64,000 nucleotides of DNA from Aphelocoma coerulescens (taxonomy: Eukaryota; Chordata; Aves; Passeriformes; Corvidae): positions 91,558,004 through 91,622,003 of the forward strand of contig NC_091015.1 in assembly GCF_041296385.1 (NCBI RefSeq), in the 5' to 3' direction. The notes beneath the pieces were generated by a model. That model did not search any database. It saw only the letters and a program-made list of their open reading frames with translations, and was not told the origin of the DNA. Below are positions 12,760 through 24,964 of this stretch, piece by piece. The stretch's first letter is position 1. Each line of letters opens with the position of its first letter. The position numbers and the translations under genes are program-made.

Positions 12760-13235
12760 TGATGCCTTTTCCTGGTCTTAAAATCAAGAGTCATACACAG
12801 TTAGAAGGGGAAAAGGGATTTTACCTTGGTATTTATTTTAAGGATCCTTAGGTGCACATGTCCAGGTCATGTGCATCGAAATGCACCCTGCCAAATGCCC
12901 CTCCCCCAAAAGATCTGATATAACATTATAGGTCTTACTAATTAGCATATCTATCAAAGATTCCCCAATGAGAGGCTCAAGTGAGTCCCCCTCCCCAAGG
13001 AACCTTCCCCTGGATGGTTCTATCTTGGTTTACAGAATGTGTTCTGGAGAGGACCTTGGGGTCTGGGGCACACTGATCCTAGCTATGAAACTTCTAAAAT
13101 GTTTAGTCTCTCAGCTTGACAAACAAGTCCAAGAATGTAGGCAAAAAGCACTGAGAATACAGAAGTTGTATAAAAGGCATAACAGGGATATAAAAGAAAA
13201 GGCAAAAATCTTCATGGCATCCACTGTAATAGTAT
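12760..13235. mobile_element. Possible LTR retrotransposon remnant
   Basis: This block differs in texture from its surroundings and resembles, from memory, long terminal repeats seen many times in songbird genomes. It holds TTTATT at about 12832 (AATAAA on the minus strand), a CCAAT box at 12964-12968, and a TATA-like 'tgtataaaagg' near 13166. I cannot fix its termini or find a target-site duplication, and the orientation is uncertain. The open frame 12968-13237 probably belongs to the repeat and not to a gene. The alternative is ordinary single-copy DNA. Confidence 0.35.
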
Positions 13236-14129
13236 AGCTGATATTGTTCGTACAGCCATCCTTTGGGAATGGTAAATTCCCTGTAAATTTCACAGAAACT
13301 TCAGCTGAAAGATTATTCATCTGAAAGCAGTGAATGAAGAAAAACACAGCTGTAAGGGTAAAAAATAGAAGTGTTTGCTTTGCAACAGCAATTAATTTAT
13401 TAACTCTTCAAGACAAAGATAAGAGATGATGTTAATTGTATTTTTGCACTCATGCACTGCATAGCAAAAGTAAGGGAGGTGTAGCAGCCAAAAGTTTTGG
13501 AGGGACTAAATTAGTAAGCACAAATAGTCTTGATATAATGGTAACCTAAGGTTTAAGCCACTGGGAATATCTCCTGTAAAATGGTACGAAACTCCCCCTT
13601 CATTCCAAGATTATTTGTTTCTGTTTGTTCTACTAGGCTTTTGTAGACATTTTGTTGTTTAAGAGGAGATGAATCAACATGGATAACTGCAAAAAAACCC
13701 AAAGAAACAAAAAAACCCCAAACTAACCACAACCATAGCCTCCCTGCACACGCCCCTCTCCCCCTCCCCGCCCCCAAAAAAAGCCAAACAAGTTTTGCCT
13801 CAACAAAAGTAAACCTCAGGTTTAAGGGTAATTTTATGTGAAAGATAGATGAAGGGGAAGCTTTCTAGGGAATCTGTAGCACACAGAAATGAATCAAAGC
13901 ATGAAAAGAGCATGCAGAGGAAAGGAGGCCACAACAGAGGAGAAAAAATTACTTGTTTATATCCCTGCTTAACTTGGATAAGTTCAGGGAGATTTCTGAG
14001 CTGAACCATGTTTTTTACCTACAGAATCATTAAAGGATACACTCAACTGTCAGCAGAAGTTATTGAAGTAATATATAGAATTAAGAAGAAAAAATCTGCA
14101 AGACTGATTGATATTTCTTTAGGCTCTAG

Positions 14130-14970
14130 GGAGACTTCAAGATGAAACATGAAAATCACAAACCTCTCTCTCAGATACAGTGTGGAGGCAGAGGACTGAC
14201 ACATGTGACATCAATTATTTCAGAAAGCTGCAGGGGAACCCAAGGACTGACCTGTAGCTCAATGAATTCAGCAAGTTAATTAGTTGAAACTGCCTGAAAA
14301 ATGGAATTAATGTGCATCTGAATAAATATGAACCATTATAGTTCATAAATATGAACAATTAGGGGAGAGCAATATGGCTTTTGCAAATGAATAATGGTTT
14401 TCACGAAAATAAAGTTCTCTCAAGTAAGCAGCACACCTCCAGACTGGAGCAAGCAGGCTGATAAAGTGCACCTTGACCTTGAAAAGGTCTTGAACAAGGT
14501 CTTCTAACAAAGACTCTTACGGACATGAAGATGACTGTGGAGAAGGGACTCAAATGAATAAATAAATTCTTTATTAAGAGATAGAAAACAAGTGGCAAAA
14601 ATAGTTAGATTTCACAGGGGAGGAAGATTATCAGAAGTATCCCTTAGTGACTTGCACTTGACTCCATAATTCTTAATTTAGTCTTTAATGATCTTGAAGA
14701 GATGCTGAGCAGTGAGATGCAAAAGTCTGTCAAAGTTAATAAGTTATTTGGTACAATATATATGAGCAGTGGCTGTGAAAAATGCAAAAGCACTTCCTAG
14801 TAGTGACTGACTAGATGACAGAATGCTAGATGAATGTACAGGAGAAAGCAGAAGCCCACTTTATTACCTTTAGTGTGCTTTAATTAATCTTTTGATAAAT
14901 GAAACGTAGAGAAGATAAATACAATACTAAAGTCATCAACCCATTTCAGAAACAATATAGTAGCCTTAGA
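14130..14970 (+). mobile_element. Ancient CR1/L3-type LINE remnant, RT domain
   Basis: This is a highly diverged plus-strand LINE remnant spanning the reverse-transcriptase core. Recognisable blocks in order are: 'aattagttgaaactgcctga' near 14279 (pre-core linker); 'acaattaggggagagcaata' then 'tggcttttgcaaatg' near 14353-14388 (the S-Q-x-G-F motif); and 'gaccttgaaaaggtcttgaa' then 'caaggtc' near 14474-14500 (D-F-x-K-A-F-D-x-V). A block near 14674-14706 is like 'FINDLE', and 'caaagttaataagttatttg' near 14734 stands where the A-D-D-x box should be. Many indels and stops are present, so it is inactive. The divergence is clearly greater than in the avian CR1 copies nearby, so it is an older insertion. 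Confidence 0.65.
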
Positions 14971-15813
14971 GGGCTCTCCAAAATACTGTTTCAGTTCAAA
15001 ATTTGTATTTACAAATTACATCTTTGAGTCTGTGGATATTCTTCCCTTGATTTTCAGGTTTCAGACAGAATGGAAGAGAATGAAACATCTGACTTACATT
15101 TGTTAAATAAAATCTATCTATGCAAACTTCTGATATAATATTATGATCTAATTTTATTTTACAAGCAGATAAACTATTTGATATCTGTTTCCAGTGTAAA
15201 GATCCAGAAATAACGTGTTAATTACCATTAAGTTACTGCAACTTTTAATGATCTTTTGCAATAAATATATTACAACTGTTTTATAAAACCAGGCCAACAG
15301 TTAGAGTATCTAATAAATATGATAAAGTAATGAATACAACATAAAGTAAAAATTTCCTAAAGCTAAACCTGAGAAACATTTCTACTTTTTTCTTCCCCAG
15401 GGCACGTCGTTCGAGTTCATAAAAACTGTTGTTCACGTATTTTTTTCTGTCTATTGTTTTGTTTTCCTGGGACTGATAGAAGAAATAGATTCTTTTTTTA
15501 TACTGAGAAATTGTGAACTTCCTATTTTATTATATCCTTTCAATTTTGTCTGCATTATGTATGTGATTGCAAGTGTTTTTGCTGTTTCAGGTAGCAAAGT
15601 AGCTGTAGTATAAAGATCTTTTTGTGCTCTCTTGTTTCTTTTCTGAACTTACCTCTCTCTCTGTTCAGTGACGCAAGTAAAATTCAGACAATTCTTAATT
15701 AACTCCTCGTTCAGTTTTTTTAAGTGAAAGAATACATTGGTTCCTCATATGTAGCGCTATACAGAAAGTACACAGTACTTTCACTTAGTTCAAACTGATG
15801 ATCAGCAAGATTT
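14971..15813. other. AT-rich DNA, no feature seen
   Basis: No gene or clear repeat is visible. The sequence is AT-rich with stops in all frames. Confidence 0.6.
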
Positions 15814-15870
15814 ATAGAATCATAGAATCATTTCGGTTGGAAAAGACCTTTAAGGTCATTGAGTCTAACC
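15814..15870 (-). mobile_element. CR1 LINE 3'-terminal stub
   Basis: About 57 bp of the extreme CR1 3' end on the minus strand, including two copies of the terminal 8-mer ('tagaatcatagaatcatttc' on the plus strand) and the text 'aagacctttaaggtcattga'. Extreme 5' truncation is common for CR1. The near-consensus sequence suggests a fairly recent insertion. Confidence 0.93.
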
Positions 15871-16969
15871 ATATGTGAAGGAATCATTTGTTTAGCTCTT
15901 GAGAAAAAGAGTAAACAGATAAAAAACCTGAATTTCCCATTTAAAAAAAAAAAATTAAAGTAATTTTAAGAAAAGTTAGCATGGCCACTGAATTCAGTCT
16001 TAAGTTCTTGACAATCTAAGTATAATTGATGATGCAATTAACTGCATCTCTTGAAGATTTTTGGGACCCTAACACTGTCTGACTCTCATGTCAGTATTCC
16101 AGGTACTTTATCAAGCTTCTATCACAGAGTTTTAAGGTATTGCAACCTTAAAAAAATGGCTGGTTGTCTTGCATTTAATATGATAAAATGTTGGTACTTC
16201 AACTTTTTATTGGTCTTTTCAGTTTGAATAATTTTGTTTGCAGCCTTTATAAAATTTATAATTATGAAAGGTGACACTCGAGAAGTTGATTTAAGATGAC
16301 AAAATAAATATATGCCATAAATAAAATGAAAATAATAATTTTGTCAGTCTTCTATTCATCTCTTTTTCTTCACTGAAAAATACATCAGTTATAGTTTTAC
16401 AAAACTTGAATTAAACTATCACTATCAAATTTAGAGAAATTTCCTGAAACATAATGCAAAAATCGTAGAGGCCATCATCCCAAAATAATCAGCTTATTTT
16501 TAAAATGTCTTTCAGTTTGATGAGTTTTTCGATGTCATGAACGATAGTTCTTCAGCTCTGACTATCTGTCAAATCCAGCAGACACCACAAAAGAAACCCT
16601 GATCTAGGGAAAATACTGAAAATTTTGAAAGAGGAGTTTAGACTGCAGAATTGCAATATTGTTCATTTTGAGTAAACTAGTTAAATTTTCTCTAAATAAA
16701 TTAGCAAATATTGGACAACATTTTGATGGGTCTAGATATTAAATAAAAATATTAAGGTACTTGATTTTAAAAATCAAGGGTGCACTATTACTTTTGCTGA
16801 TTTAAAATTTGAATGTCAAATATTAATTCTTCTAATATGTATATACTGTTAGTTTAGTTTAGTTAGTTAACTGCTACTGTTATTGGCAAAATCTTCTGAG
16901 TCTATGCTTATTTAAGATGTTCAGAGCTTGTAGAAGCATATTTTCTTGTAATTGTCTCATGATTAATAA
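15871..16969. other. AT-rich DNA, no feature seen
   Basis: No gene or recognisable repeat is visible. Several ATTAA-rich stretches are present and there are no long open frames. Confidence 0.6.
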
Positions 16970-18640
16970 GGACCTCCTGATCAAACTAAGGTATAAGGAG
17001 GAAATGCACAAGCAGTGGAACCAAGGACAGGTTTCCTGATAATAATATAGGCAAGTTGCCTAGATATGTAGGCATTGGATCAGGAAATATGGTTCAGTTG
17101 GAGCTGAATTAGGCAAGGAATGCAAAGAATAATAAGTATATCTACATGTATTTTGGCATGAAAGGAAGATTAAAGGAGAAGTACCTGTTCTGATAAATAA
17201 GAAAGAAGAACTGATGGCAACAAACATGAAGAAGACTTAAGGTACTTAATTTTTCTGCTTCAATTTTCAATTCTAATCTCTCCTCCCACATCTGTCAAGT
17301 CCCTAAACCTCACAACAGGCACCGAGGGAGTAGTCTCTCAGGCTCTAGAAGATCAGGTTCAAGACCACCTGAGAAATCTGAATACATATAACTGCATGTG
17401 GCCTGATGAGATGCATCTCAGGGTCTTGAGGGAATTAGCTGACTAAGATAGTGGCCTCTTATGATAGAGTGACTGCATCAGTGGACAAGAGAAGAGCTAC
17501 AGGTGTCTATCTGGACTTCTGTAAAGCCTTTGACATGTCCCCCACAACATTCTTCTTGATAAATTGGAGAGATACGGGTTTGATGAATGCGCTTTTAGAT
17601 GGATAAGGAATTGGCTGGATGACTATGTCCAAAGAGTCAGTCATCAGCTCAATAGATAAGTGGACACTAGTAATGAGTGGTGACGCTTAAGGGTCTGTAC
17701 TGGGACCAATACTACTTAATATCTCGATCAGTTACATAGACAGTGGGGTTGAGTACGCTCTCACCAAGTTTGCAGAGGAATCCGAGCTCAGTGGTGATGT
17801 GCTCAGTGTTATCCACTGATGTGCTTTAGGGAAGCGATGCCAACCAGAGGGGCCTTGCCAGGCTTGAGAAATGAGCCTGTGTGATCCTTGTGAAGTCCAA
17901 GCCCAAGTGCAAGACATTGCACCTGTGTCAGGGCAGTGCTAAGCACAAATACAGGCTGGGTGGAAAATGGATAGAGAGCAGCCCTGCGGTGAAGGACTTT
18001 AGGATACTGTTTGGATATGAGCCAGCAATGTGCGTTTGCAGTTCAGAAAGCCAGCTATAACCAGGGCTGCATCAAAAGCAGCCAGAGCAGCAAGGTGAGG
18101 GAGGGAATTCTTCCCCTCTGCTCTCGTGAGACCCCACTTGGAGTGCTGAGTCTGGGTCTGGGGCTCAGCAAAGACATAGACATGTTACAGCTGATCCAGA
18201 GGAGGGCCACACAGATGGCCAGAGGGCTGGAACACCTCTCCTATGAAGAAAGGCTGAGAGAATTGTTGGAGCTGGAGTTGTTCAGCCCGGACAAGGGGGG
18301 ACTCATGGAAGATCTTATTGCAAACTTTCAGTATGTAAAATGGGGCTTACAAAAAAGATGGAAACTTTTTATGAAGGCTTGTAGAAATAGGACAGGGGCA
18401 ATGGTCTTAAATCGAAAGACAACATAAGGAAGACATTCTTTACAATGTGATCAAGGACTGGAAGAGTTTGCATGAAGAAGTTGTGTATGTTCCATCTCTG
18501 GAAGTGTTCAAGGTCAGGTTGCATAGAGCTTTGAGCAATCTCGTCCAAGAGATGTCTTGGCCCATGGCAAGGTGTTTGGACTACATGATCCATAGAGATC
18601 CTTTTCAAACCAAAACACTCCATGATTCTATTATTTCATG
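16970..18640 (+). mobile_element. CR1 LINE, longest copy, RT domain to 3' end
   Basis: This is the longest CR1 copy in the window, about 1.67 kb on the plus strand. It starts upstream of the RT core, in the linker between endonuclease and RT ('actaaggtataaggaggaaa'). It passes 'gacctgatgagatgcatc' (17402-17417 region; motif P-D-x-M-H-x-R-V-L) and the RT motif Y-L-D-F-C-K-A-F-D near 17510-17535. The catalytic box Y-x-D-D is expected near 17760-17790, where 'aagtttgcagaggaatccga' replaces the canonical F-A-D-D-T, so the double aspartate is lost. The C-terminal part (18011-18427 open frame) and the 3' UTR follow, ending in 'catgattctattatttcatg' near 18640. Several frameshifts and stops make it non-autonomous and dead. 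Confidence 0.93.
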
Positions 18641-21600
18641 ATCAATAAAGTGATGATTACAGTGATGCAAAAACTCTTTGGTTCTTTAGGATGAAACACA
18701 CAGTAGCTTTGTAAATAATGAGATTTCCCAAAATGCTCACTTTTGTACAACGTTTTTCAGATTTACCAATGACTAACCTAGATTAAGCATTTTTAGAAAT
18801 CTGTTTGTCATATTTTATTGCAGCTAAAAATGAAGAAAAATAAGATAGTTGATTGCAGAGTAAACAAGAGGAGGACAACTAGGTTAAGAAAAAAAAGGAC
18901 TAGCTAGAAAATTATGCTTTGAAATGATAAGACTGCTAAAAATACTTTAAATAGTAAAGACAATTAACACTATCTCACAAATGTAAATAGTATTGACACA
19001 TTCTAATCTTGAGCCTGTATATTCTACCATGTAAATAACACACACTTTTCTTCTTCCCTAAGTTGATGTTCTCCCAGCTAAAATAATTTTGCTTGTAAGT
19101 GTTTGAAAAGTAGACCAATTTACAGAAATCAACTGCAGAATGTAATTGCCATCTAGCATTCCAGGCAGCTTTGCTCATAAATGGGGGAGAAAGAAATAGA
19201 TAAGGGGGAAACATAAAAGACAAACAATGAGAAAGAAGTGGAATTATAGACTGCTGAGAAGAGGAACTACTGCTATCAGTCCTGCCAGTTCATGAGAAAC
19301 TGATCTGCAATTCATGAATATGACAAAACACATTTTCCTTACAAAACAATAAAACAAAAAGAAGGGCGATAAATAGACGGACAAAAAGGTGTCCTACCCA
19401 GCTGCAGATTGGTGAATAGTATTTCCACTTAGGTAGATCTTTTGTGTATTTACAAAACAAGAGCACAAAGAATGCAGAAATTAGAAAACAAAAATCACAT
19501 TTTTACAGCTGAAAAAATTAAGTCCACAAAAATGAAGAGGCAAAGAAAAATTTTTAACATGTATATAATCATCTGGTAACTGGGGAGTCCTCAAATCCTT
19601 GCATTTGAGAAGCTGTGAGGAAAAACTGTTTACATTCTTCTTCTAATTTAGGTTTCTTTCTAGCTGATAAAAGCTGAGATCCTTTTATGTGTTTTATACT
19701 GTTGTTTCATTGTTTTTCGTAAGAGTAGAGCTCCTGCGATCCTTTGTCTTTGACTTTTTTTTGTCTGTTTACTCCAAAGTAACCACATGCCTTCTTTTTC
19801 TTCCTTGTATTCTCATGTCTTTAAATGCACTGGGTAGGAAATTGTTTTTTCATCTCTTTGTTGGAAAAGCAGGAGTGTTGCTTTGCTTCTGGGAGCAAAG
19901 AAAGGAGACTCTGTGGATCAGACTAAGCGGATTTTTTTAAAACAAGTCAAATAATACATGCTGTTGATTATTCATTCAAATGAAAATGTAGTGCTCAAAC
20001 ACTATTTCCAACTTTATCAATTTTGGTCTTTAAGACTTTTTTTATTTTTACATTCCTTTTCTTCCATGAGATTCTTTGTTCATTTTAAAATGCACTTGTA
20101 GCACTTCTAACGCTAGAAACATTGCAGAGTTACAGATTAACATAATGAAGCAGGAGAGTCTCTGATGGAAGAGGTCTTAAATCAGATGGCCACCCCACGT
20201 GACACTGTAGAAAACCTTATTGTAACATATTTATCTATGCAATAAGATTTCTGTCAAGCATGACAGCACCACTTTTCCAGAGCAAAATGTCTGTGTGTTC
20301 TTGGGCATTAACACTTCCATCAAAGTTCTTTTCATCTTCATTTTCTCCCAACTGACAAATTCCTTCTCTTTCTTGTATCTGTATGCAGAACAAATAAGGG
20401 TAATATCTCAAAAGAATTACAGTAACAGATTAAAAGTAATGTGCAGGATCACAATTATGTTGTACATGTCCAAAATGAATGAAATAGAATTAAGTTCAGA
20501 TTTATAATCACAAGTAATGAGGCTAATGAAAGGCACTAATTGCATCCCTGTAATATGATAAGCATAAAATAATTAAGTATGGATAATGTATTATATGATT
20601 TTTACAGAGATCAGAAGCATAGGTTTCCAGGAAAAGTTCTAGGCAATGGAGAAGAGCCCAAACCTTTAAAATTAGCAAAGATATCTGGAATATGAGATTC
20701 TCCTTTAGGTTTCTGGAATTACACTTTTCAAACCTGCATTTTTTATAACTTCATCTTATATAACTTCATAACTGCAAAACTGCAGCTTATATTTAAGTCC
20801 AGGAAGACATAAATGTCTAAATCCTCATTGCTGACTGTTCTTTGGAGCATCTTTATTGTGATAATTTTGATGACTTTCATATCACACTATGTTCATTCTT
20901 TATGAGCATTTAGTAAATTATTATTTTCTTACAATTACCTCCAAATGCTGATTTTAATTGTGTATCTTAACTTTCTCTGGCAAAGTAGATTTTTCATTTA
21001 TACAAGTAACATTACAAGAAAATAATAATAATAAAAAAATTTAGGTGTCCCTGCTGGAAATAGAAACAATAAAAAATTAAGTATAGAAAACTAGTCCACC
21101 TTAGAATTATAATATTGAGTGTTTACAAATAATAGAAAAAAAAAAAAGGTATTCAAAGAAATATTGGGGAAATTATTCAAATCACAGTCTAAATGATTAG
21201 CAAATGGAAGAGGAAAATTGGCTTGTTCTTTAACCATTATTGCTCAAATGGGATTGAATCAACTTTACATGAAAGTCCATAGTAGATTGTCAGGTTGTAA
21301 TAACTTTGTTAGTTGTGCCTGAAATGCTACCTGTATTATACCTGTATTGCTATTTGTATATCTACAATCTAAACTATTTTTCCATAAGGTTTTGTCATTC
21401 TCAGAACTCAAAAAACCTCCCTTCAAAGATTATCTTCTGAACATACCAAATTCTAGTAACCAGTTAGTGGCAGTCTGACATAGAATTCTCTGAAGAATTT
21501 TGTTTGTACTATCCTGCAAGCATTCTTTATGGTACCATGTCAAGGAGTTCTCCTCTTTCAGTGTTTGATTCACACGCTAATACTGCTGGGGTTTCTTACA

Positions 21601-22137
21601 AAAGTATTTCTGAAATGGAACACTTTCTTTAACAGCCTTTAAGGTTTGAACCAAACCATCCAATGCTTGCTATCCTTTTATGTGCAGTATTCTTATAAAT
21701 TAGCAGATGCAAAGATGAGCAAGAGGCTTTTCAGTCTTGTGCTGTGGCCTGCTTATCTTTATATGCTTCATAAAAAGCTTGTTCTAAATGGCAGGAGTGT
21801 CACCTGTGGAAGGAAAGGCCCTTTAAAAATGTTTTCAAGTTGCCAATGCTTTATTAGCTTTATTTTACAATCAGAGATGACGTTCTTCCTCGTCTCTCTT
21901 TTTTTTTTTATCCTGGCAAAGTAAAACTAGAGCTCGTACAACTTGGGATGGGCATGTGGAAGGGAAGAAACAGCACCTCTATGTTTCATTCTTTGTAAAA
22001 CCACAGAGTCTCACAACCAGCTTGAAGCTGCATCAGACTTTAGCCACTCCACAGAATTACAGCAGGATAGGAAAGGGCTGAACTGAAAGATGAGCTGCTG
22101 TATAGTGGTTTGGTCCAAAATATTCATTACTGTTTAC
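18641..22137. other. Gene-poor AT-rich DNA
   Basis: No gene was found. Open frames are at most 92 codons (21646-21924) and none is recognisable. The stretch at about 20510-20610 has several ATTA/TAAT cores and reads like possible conserved non-coding DNA, which I cannot test here. Short (AAT)n and poly-A runs occur at about 21020-21040 and 21135-21148. Confidence 0.6.
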
Positions 22138-22143
22138 CTTCTG
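22138..22143. repeat. Target-site duplication, left copy
   Basis: CTTCTG directly abuts the TG terminus of the LTR and is repeated exactly at 23406-23411. A 6-bp duplication is normal for one of the main retroviral integrase classes. With one match this short, chance is possible. Confidence 0.6.
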
Positions 22144-23405
22144 TGAAATAAGAATTAAGAGAAATGCAAAGCAGACACCAAACTTGAAAGAATATAAAGT
22201 TTATTAACAGACCTAAAAGAAGAAAAAAAATCATACCACACCTTCAGAACTCTTCTCTCCCCACCTTTCTCCCTTCTCCCACTGACAATGTAAAAAGACA
22301 ACCCTTGAGATGTTCAGTCTGTTTATCACTTCCATAATAACCTTGTTCAGTTCATTTGGGAAGAGGAGTCTCTCTTGTCCATGCTATGAAAACATTATCA
22401 CAACGAGACAGCTGCCCGGGTTGGTTCTCTGCTCGCATGTGAGTCCCTTCCCATGACTTGCAGCTTTTCCCACAACTGCTTTTGAGGGTCCACTCTTGGA
22501 GGTTTTTGGGGTACAATTTTAAGGTTGAGCAGTTCAGAAACAAAATTTCTCTTCACCCATCTCTGGGAGCATTTCATCTCTAAGAACAGAGGCCCTTCTC
22601 CTTCCCTGGGAGCAAAGGGTCCTCCTCATCTTCATCTTTAGGACTATCTCTGGGAGCATCTCTAGGAACTGGGGATTTCTCCTTTTCCATTTGGAGCAAA
22701 AATTCTCATTGCTTCCATCTCTCCCTGTTCAAACTTCTCATCAAATTACAGCTGCATCAGCATCTGCCTATCTCAGTGCAGGTGCTTTTGCTCACAAGCA
22801 CGAGTTGAACACTCCACCCCCCATGCCTTCATGAAATTACAGTGGGATACTCTGATATATCATAGCTTCACAACAGAATTTCAGCTTTAAGCATCTCCTC
22901 TTTCTCCTCCCTCAGGTTTTCAGCTCTTCACAGCACTAAAAGGGTTAATCTCACCTAGGCCTTGCAGCTGGAATGTCGCTTATCGCTGTTGGTCACATGA
23001 CCTCTGCTGGATAGCAGGGCAGCTTCAGCTGAATCTTGACCGCACTGGAGAGGGGGGGAGCCGAGTTGCTCCGGCTGCCCACAGTGGGGCTGTGGGGGGG
23101 GAGGGGGGGTTTCCGCAGGTGGAACAGGGCCCATCGGCTCCAGGATGGCCATGGTGTGGCCCGGCCTGGCCCTAGCAGGGCCTGGGCCAGGCCCGCTGGC
23201 CCCTGCCCGGGGCCCGCAGCCACCTGTCCCAGCAATGGGAACAAGAGAGAGCTGTGGGGCAGGGGGGTTTGTCTATTCTTAAGTGTGGATCAGAGGTGGT
23301 CACAATTTTAAGTGGCTTAAAGAATTGTCCATATTCAAACTGGCCATCTGATAGGTTCTGTCAGGTCACAGAGGAAGCTGTAAGCACCCCTTTGCAAGAA
23401 CATCA
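22144..23405 (-). mobile_element. Solo LTR of an endogenous retrovirus, minus strand
   Basis: This is a complete-looking LTR of about 1,262 bp on the minus strand. On the plus strand it starts TGAAATAAG and ends AACATCA, giving the retroviral TG...CA termini, and is flanked by the direct repeat CTTCTG (22138-22143 and 23406-23411). On the minus strand a polyadenylation signal AATAAA lies at 22200-22205, about 60 bp before the LTR end, which suits an R-U5 junction. The far part (about 23036-23260) is GC-rich, in the position of U3. The R-U5 text matches, from memory, a passerine LTR family. No gag, pol or env sequence is adjacent, so recombination between two LTRs probably removed the body. 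The open frames inside (22352-22543, 22955-23311) are composition artefacts. The termini could differ by a few bases. Confidence 0.68.
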
Positions 23406-23411
23406 CTTCTG
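23406..23411. repeat. Target-site duplication, right copy
   Basis: CTTCTG directly follows the CA terminus of the LTR and pairs with the copy at 22138-22143. Confidence 0.6.
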
Positions 23412-24951
23412 GGACTATGCTTGCTAACCCATGACATACATCCAAGGTGAAAATGTCCCAGGGTGCAAATAACGTCTCTGAGCAGGATTAACATTTTTAA
23501 ATTTTCTGTCAAGCACTGAGCAGAAACCATGTTTGTGTAGCTCCCAAAGGGAAAACAGCTTTGCTAGGTGACCAGAAATGGAGACCAGTGAAATGTATTT
23601 CAAATCACACGTAGCAAAGCATAGAAACATGGCCTTATTCTCCGCATAGCCCTACCACATGGGCAAAGAACTGTGTTCCTTGGGTCTGATCAGAATGAAG
23701 ATTGTACTGGAATGATTTGTTGAACTGATACTTCTGGGTTCATTGAAAGCTCACTAAGCAAATGAAAAATGTTGCATTAGCATTAATAGGCTTCAGAAAC
23801 TAAAATCCTATGATCTGCAGAGCATGAGACTGATTTCATAGTAAATCACCTCATTGCAGTTTTTGAACTGAAGAAATGCAATGAGATTAGAAGGACCCTC
23901 TCACGGATATTTCTCTTTTCAAAATATAAATGGGTATGTATTGCCTATATATATATCTTCCTGTCTGTTACTTATCACCAACTAGTAATTCCATTAAATG
24001 TGTATTTTTCTTCTCTGATAATGCCTTGAAACTTGTCGGACTCAACTAAGCATTATGACTTGGAATAGGTGACACCTTTGAGTCAGAACGTCCAAGAAAA
24101 AGTTTAAAAATGGATATTTTTATTATTTCTGCACAGCAAACACCCAGATTAGAATAGGATTTTTGAATTAAGAAATTATGAAATCTTTGTAAGAAAGTGT
24201 TGACATGAAAAAATTCTGTTGAATTATTTCACTGATCAATGTCTTGAAAGACAAATTTAGCAGCATTTATTGAATAAAGAAGCAGAGAGATTCAGAAAAT
24301 ACAACACTAGAAGGGAAAAGGTTCCATTTGTAACTTGGAAAAAATCCTAATGAGAAAGTAAATCACACTCTTCATCAAATAAAAACCCCTTTAAGAATTA
24401 AAAACTGTCAGCAAAAGAAAACTCTAAGCCAGGTTGCTCATCTTGTGCATGCTGTGTCTTTAGCTGGATCAGAGCATGCCCTAAACAGTCAAAAAAAATC
24501 TGTGGATACATGCTCTGTATCATTTTGGACTTACCCAGCAGAGGAAGGAAGCCAAGGCAGACAGATCTCCACTTCCAGCCTGAGACACACAGAAAGTGCC
24601 CTAAAGGAGACAGACAAAAGGTTTGTTTAATTCCAAAACCCTAAAGTATTATGAATGAATGCTATAACAGAAGAGTGGGAAAAACAGCCTGCATTTCCTG
24701 TACTGGGCAATCTGTGGATTTCCCATTCCATCTTATCTGCTGATAAACCAGTTGTAGTAGATTGTTTTGCACCAGCAGAGCATGCAGAGGTCTCCCACTG
24801 GAGCAGTAAATCTAACCCAGCATACTTCATAATGGAGGAACCTGCTGAGCCTGGCTTTTTCATGACCTGTAAATGATATTGGACTCCTTTATTTCACAGT
24901 AGACTAACCATGCTGGATGTCACTTCAGGGTGAAATGGGCGTGCTTGGGTG

Positions 24952-24964
24952 TATATATATATAT
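24952..24964. repeat. (TA)n microsatellite
   Basis: Six and a half perfect TA units. Confidence 0.9.

Larger units (their letters stand above)
9043..14129. other. Gene-poor AT-rich DNA
   Basis: I see no gene. Simple repeats at 10921-10943 and 12647-12729 and an LTR-like block near 12760-13235 are listed separately. Open frames are 60-101 codons (longest 11853-12158 minus), without any domain I recognise or flanking splice signals that would make a convincing exon. Confidence 0.65.

Noticed and set aside
18011..18427. 138-codon plus-strand open frame
   Set aside because: It is the C-terminal reverse-transcriptase remnant of the CR1 copy at 16970-18640, not a separate gene.
22955..23311. GC-rich open frames on both strands
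   Set aside because: They lie in the U3-like GC-rich part of the solo LTR. Frames on opposite strands are equally open, so composition explains them. The local GC rise is not a CpG-island promoter.
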